6,431 nucleotides of DNA from Planctomycetota bacterium (GTDB lineage Bacteria; Planctomycetota; Phycisphaerae; WQYP01; JAJZKY01). Every line of letters starts with the position of its first letter. Positions within the stretch are counted from its first letter, which is position 1. This document shows positions 4,858 through 6,431 of this stretch, piece after piece. The notes below the pieces were generated by a model. The model made no database searches and had not been told where the DNA came from. It saw only the letters and a list, made by a program, of their open reading frames with translations. Made by a program: the position numbers and the translations under genes. Location of the stretch: assembly GCA_021803885.1 (NCBI GenBank), contig JAJZKY010000276.1:1-6431 (forward strand), written 5' to 3'.

Positions 4858-5587
4858 GACGTTTTCCTTCGTTTCCATTTGGACTTTCCTTGAACGGTGG
4901 CGTTGGAGGATGGTTCTCCACCACTTCTTTTGCGAGGTCGAAAGTGATGGGCTTGGCGGGGTAAGCCGCCAGCAACATTCCCGGCAGGATGCGCTGCGTG
5001 ATATCCGAGTATGTGTACCCGTATTCGCGGTCCTTGGTGGAGCCGGTCATTTCCACGACCTCCCTAATCTGCTGCTTTGTAAAACCCACCTCTTCCAGCA
5101 CTGGGTCAAGAATCGCGTGGCGTTGTACTTCGCCAGGGCGGGTAAAGGTAAAGGTTGTGGCCGCGCGGCGTCGAACAGCGGGATCGATAGCATCCAGGCG
5201 ATTGGTGCACATGACGACGATCGCAGGTAGAGTGCCCGTGGCCAGATCGTCCACGCCGCGGATAAGAGCATTGACGCCGGCGCGGTCCTCGTGGTGCATC
5301 TGAGTCGATTCACGAGACTGCGCAAGTGCGTCGGCCTCGTCAATGAGCAGGATCACACCGGATCGGTGTTTGCCGCCGCGGCTCGCCACCTTCTTCGCCG
5401 CATCGCGCACCTCGCCGAAGGCCGCAGAGATAAGGCTTGTCATCTCACCCACGGCACCGGTGCCGCGGGCGTTCAAGCTCATTGAGTAAAGCGTGACGCC
5501 GATTTTCGCCTCACGCGCGATTGCATCACCAAACGTCTCAGCAAGCGCTGTCTTCCCAGTGCCCACGTCGCCGGCGAAAATGAACAA
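4850..5587 (-). pseudogene. AAA+ ATPase, truncated at its N-terminus
   Basis: 245 residues of an AAA+ ATPase module, numbered from a TTG at 5587 that is only the first possible start, not a credible one. Walker A (GDVGTGKT) begins at residue 6, Walker B is VILLIDEAD (78-86), sensor 1 is N129 in VVMCTN and a likely arginine finger lies in RRR 139-141. The C-terminal helical lid follows (YTYSDITQRILP, about 191-202). Nothing precedes Walker A except a few in-frame residues (W-P-P), so the N-terminal domain that normally selects substrate or partner is missing. The frame stays open to 5632 without ATG, GTG or a ribosome binding site. It precedes and overlaps the DUF6602 gene, suggesting the two work together, perhaps as a defence module. 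The break may be biological or an assembly fault; see the junction. Confidence 0.75.
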
Positions 5588-5600
5588 CGGCGGCCAGGTC
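5580..5600. other. Junction between the AAA+ gene and the repeat protein
   Basis: To the left the minus strand codes ATPase; to the right the plus strand codes the repeat protein. The 15 bases caacggcggccaggt (5585-5599) also occur at 6212-6226 within the second repeat copy, and similarity between copies stops exactly at 5585. The same bases read on the minus strand as T-W-P-P-L directly before the ATPase FIFAGDVG, so both sides may share them. This fits a microhomology-type breakpoint or a misjoin in assembly. Confidence 0.6.
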
Positions 5601-5810
5601 GATATGAGCGGCGGGACGCTGGCGGTGGGCGGCTATACGCTTAATGTGAATTCCATGAATTTCAGCGGGGGCACCATCAGCGGCGGCAGCGGCGGCATGG
5701 TGTCGCTGACGGGTACGAACACCTGGAGCGGCGGGACGCTGGACACGGCGATGACGGTCAACACGGGTGCGGAACTGACGATCAGCAACAGCATCACGCT
5801 CACGGGTACA
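5585..5810 (+). repeat. Long direct repeat, copy 1
   Basis: Matches 6212-6431. The start is diverged (several changes in 5600-5633), and from 5634 on the copies are nearly identical except for an additional 6 nt of GGC/AGC codons at about 5680-5696. The final 110 bases look identical to copy 2. The offset is 627 nt before the indel and 621 after. Confidence 0.85.
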
Positions 5811-6431
5811 ACGCTGGATAACTACGGGACGGTGGACTGGACCAACGGCAACATCACGTTGGGTGCTGGAGCGGCGATCAACAACGAAGGTGTCGGGGTG
5901 TTTGACATCGCCGACAGCGGAACGTTTATAGCCGCCGATGCCACGGCGGTGGCATTCAACAATGATGGATTGCTGGAGAAGACGGGCAACACGGCAACGA
6001 CCTATTTTCAGAGCTACAACAGCGCCGGCGTGGCGTTGAACAACCAATCCACGGGCACGGTGGCGGTGGATGCGGGAACACTGAATCTGCAGGCGGGCGG
6101 AAGCAATGCCAACGTCAGCAACACCAGCCCGGCGTTCACCGCCGACGGCGGCATATTGCAGTTCGCCGGCGAGACGTTCACTTTGGACGGCAACACGACG
6201 ATCAGCAGTGTCAACGGCGGCCAGGTGAACATCAGCGGCGGGACGCTGGCGCTGGGCGGGTATACGCTTAATGTGAATTCCATGAATTTCAGCGGGGGCA
6301 CCATCAGTGGCGGCGGCATGGTGTCGCTGACGGGTACGAACACCTGGAGCGGCGGGACGCTGGACACGGCGATGACGGTCAACACGGGTGCGGAACTGAC
6401 GATCAGCAACAGCATCACGCTCACGGGTACA
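5586..6431 (+). CDS. Adhesin-like beta-repeat protein, fragment without either end
   Basis: A 282-codon frame open to the end of the window. It is rich in G, T, N, S and A with short alternating motifs (SGGTLALGGYTLNVNSMNF, SGGTISGGG, TNTWSGGTL, GAELTISNS, NNEGVFDI-like), the pattern of right-handed beta-helix passenger domains in autotransporters and filamentous-haemagglutinin-like or other large secreted proteins. No cysteine, catalytic motif, signal peptide or membrane segment is seen. The unit repeats every 209 residues: 5585-5810 matches 6212-6431, with the copies differing by a 6-nt in-frame indel. The first codon of native sequence is lost at the junction; the ATG at 5580 belongs to the ATPase side and is probably fortuitous. 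Surface location and adhesion are inferred from family resemblance only. Confidence 0.65.
6212..6431 (+). repeat. Long direct repeat, copy 2 (runs off the window)
   Basis: Second copy of the 5585-5810 unit, lacking its 6-nt insert and continuing past the window end in the same frame. Near identity at the DNA level points to recent duplication or gene conversion. Confidence 0.85.

Noticed and set aside
5538..6424. Minus-strand frames of 169 and 136 residues under the repeat protein
   Set aside because: They exist because the repeated GC-rich codons leave the antisense frame open. The plus frame has the regular beta-repeat pattern and an in-frame indel between copies.
85..6431. Second attachment site (direct repeat of the tRNA 3' end)
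   Set aside because: No copy of the T-loop to acceptor sequence was seen by eye elsewhere in the window.
5585..6431. CRISPR array or tandem satellite
   Set aside because: The repeats are long and coding, differ by codon-sized changes and have no spacer structure.

Overview
The window reads as the left end of an integrative element lodged in a tRNA-Gln gene of a Gram-negative bacterium. It carries a two-gene accessory cassette that runs into a fragment of a repetitive surface protein. The host cannot be named from this sequence. The moderately GC-rich genes, a TraF-type pilin peptidase and a glycine/threonine-rich beta-repeat protein suit Proteobacteria or the Planctomycetes/PVC group, and this is inference only.

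Layout. 14-84: tRNA-Gln(CUG). 60-1415 (-): tyrosine recombinase whose stop codon lies inside the tRNA T arm. 1511-1726 (-): small MerR/AlpA-type excisionase. 1758-1795: two overlapping, oppositely directed promoters with extended -10 boxes. 1857-2105 (+): small putative ribbon-helix-helix protein. 2130-2795 (-): CI/LexA-like repressor (HTH plus S24 peptidase). 2796-2975: divergent control region with symmetric -35 boxes, tandem GTGAGTGAT repeats and a long leader hairpin. 2976-3497 (+): hypothetical protein, possibly DUF2840-like. 3485-3997 (+): TraF-like S26 signal peptidase, overlapping its upstream neighbour. 3998-4113: short spacer with a perfect Shine-Dalgarno that has no gene after it. 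4114-4857 (-): DUF6602-type protein with PD-(D/E)xK-like residues. 4850-5587 (-): AAA+ ATPase, translationally overlapped with the DUF6602 gene and cut off just before its Walker A motif. 5586-6431 (+): open frame of a beta-repeat adhesin-like protein, lacking both ends, with a 627-nt repeat period.

How the parts fit. Integrase and excisionase form the recombination module at the tRNA. The S24 repressor probably holds the element quiet by acting on the 2818-2868 region and may release it after DNA damage by self-cleavage. The gene pair it faces ends in a TraF-like peptidase, which in conjugative systems matures the pilin, so the element is or was an ICE or a mobilisable relative. No relaxase, coupling protein or mating-pore gene is visible. 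The nuclease-like/AAA+ pair is typical accessory cargo and may be a defence module.

The abrupt switch from a truncated ATPase to a headless repeat protein at about 5585-5599 is the oddest place in the window. It is either a rearrangement or an assembly chimera and should be verified before the right-hand 850 bases are treated as part of the element.
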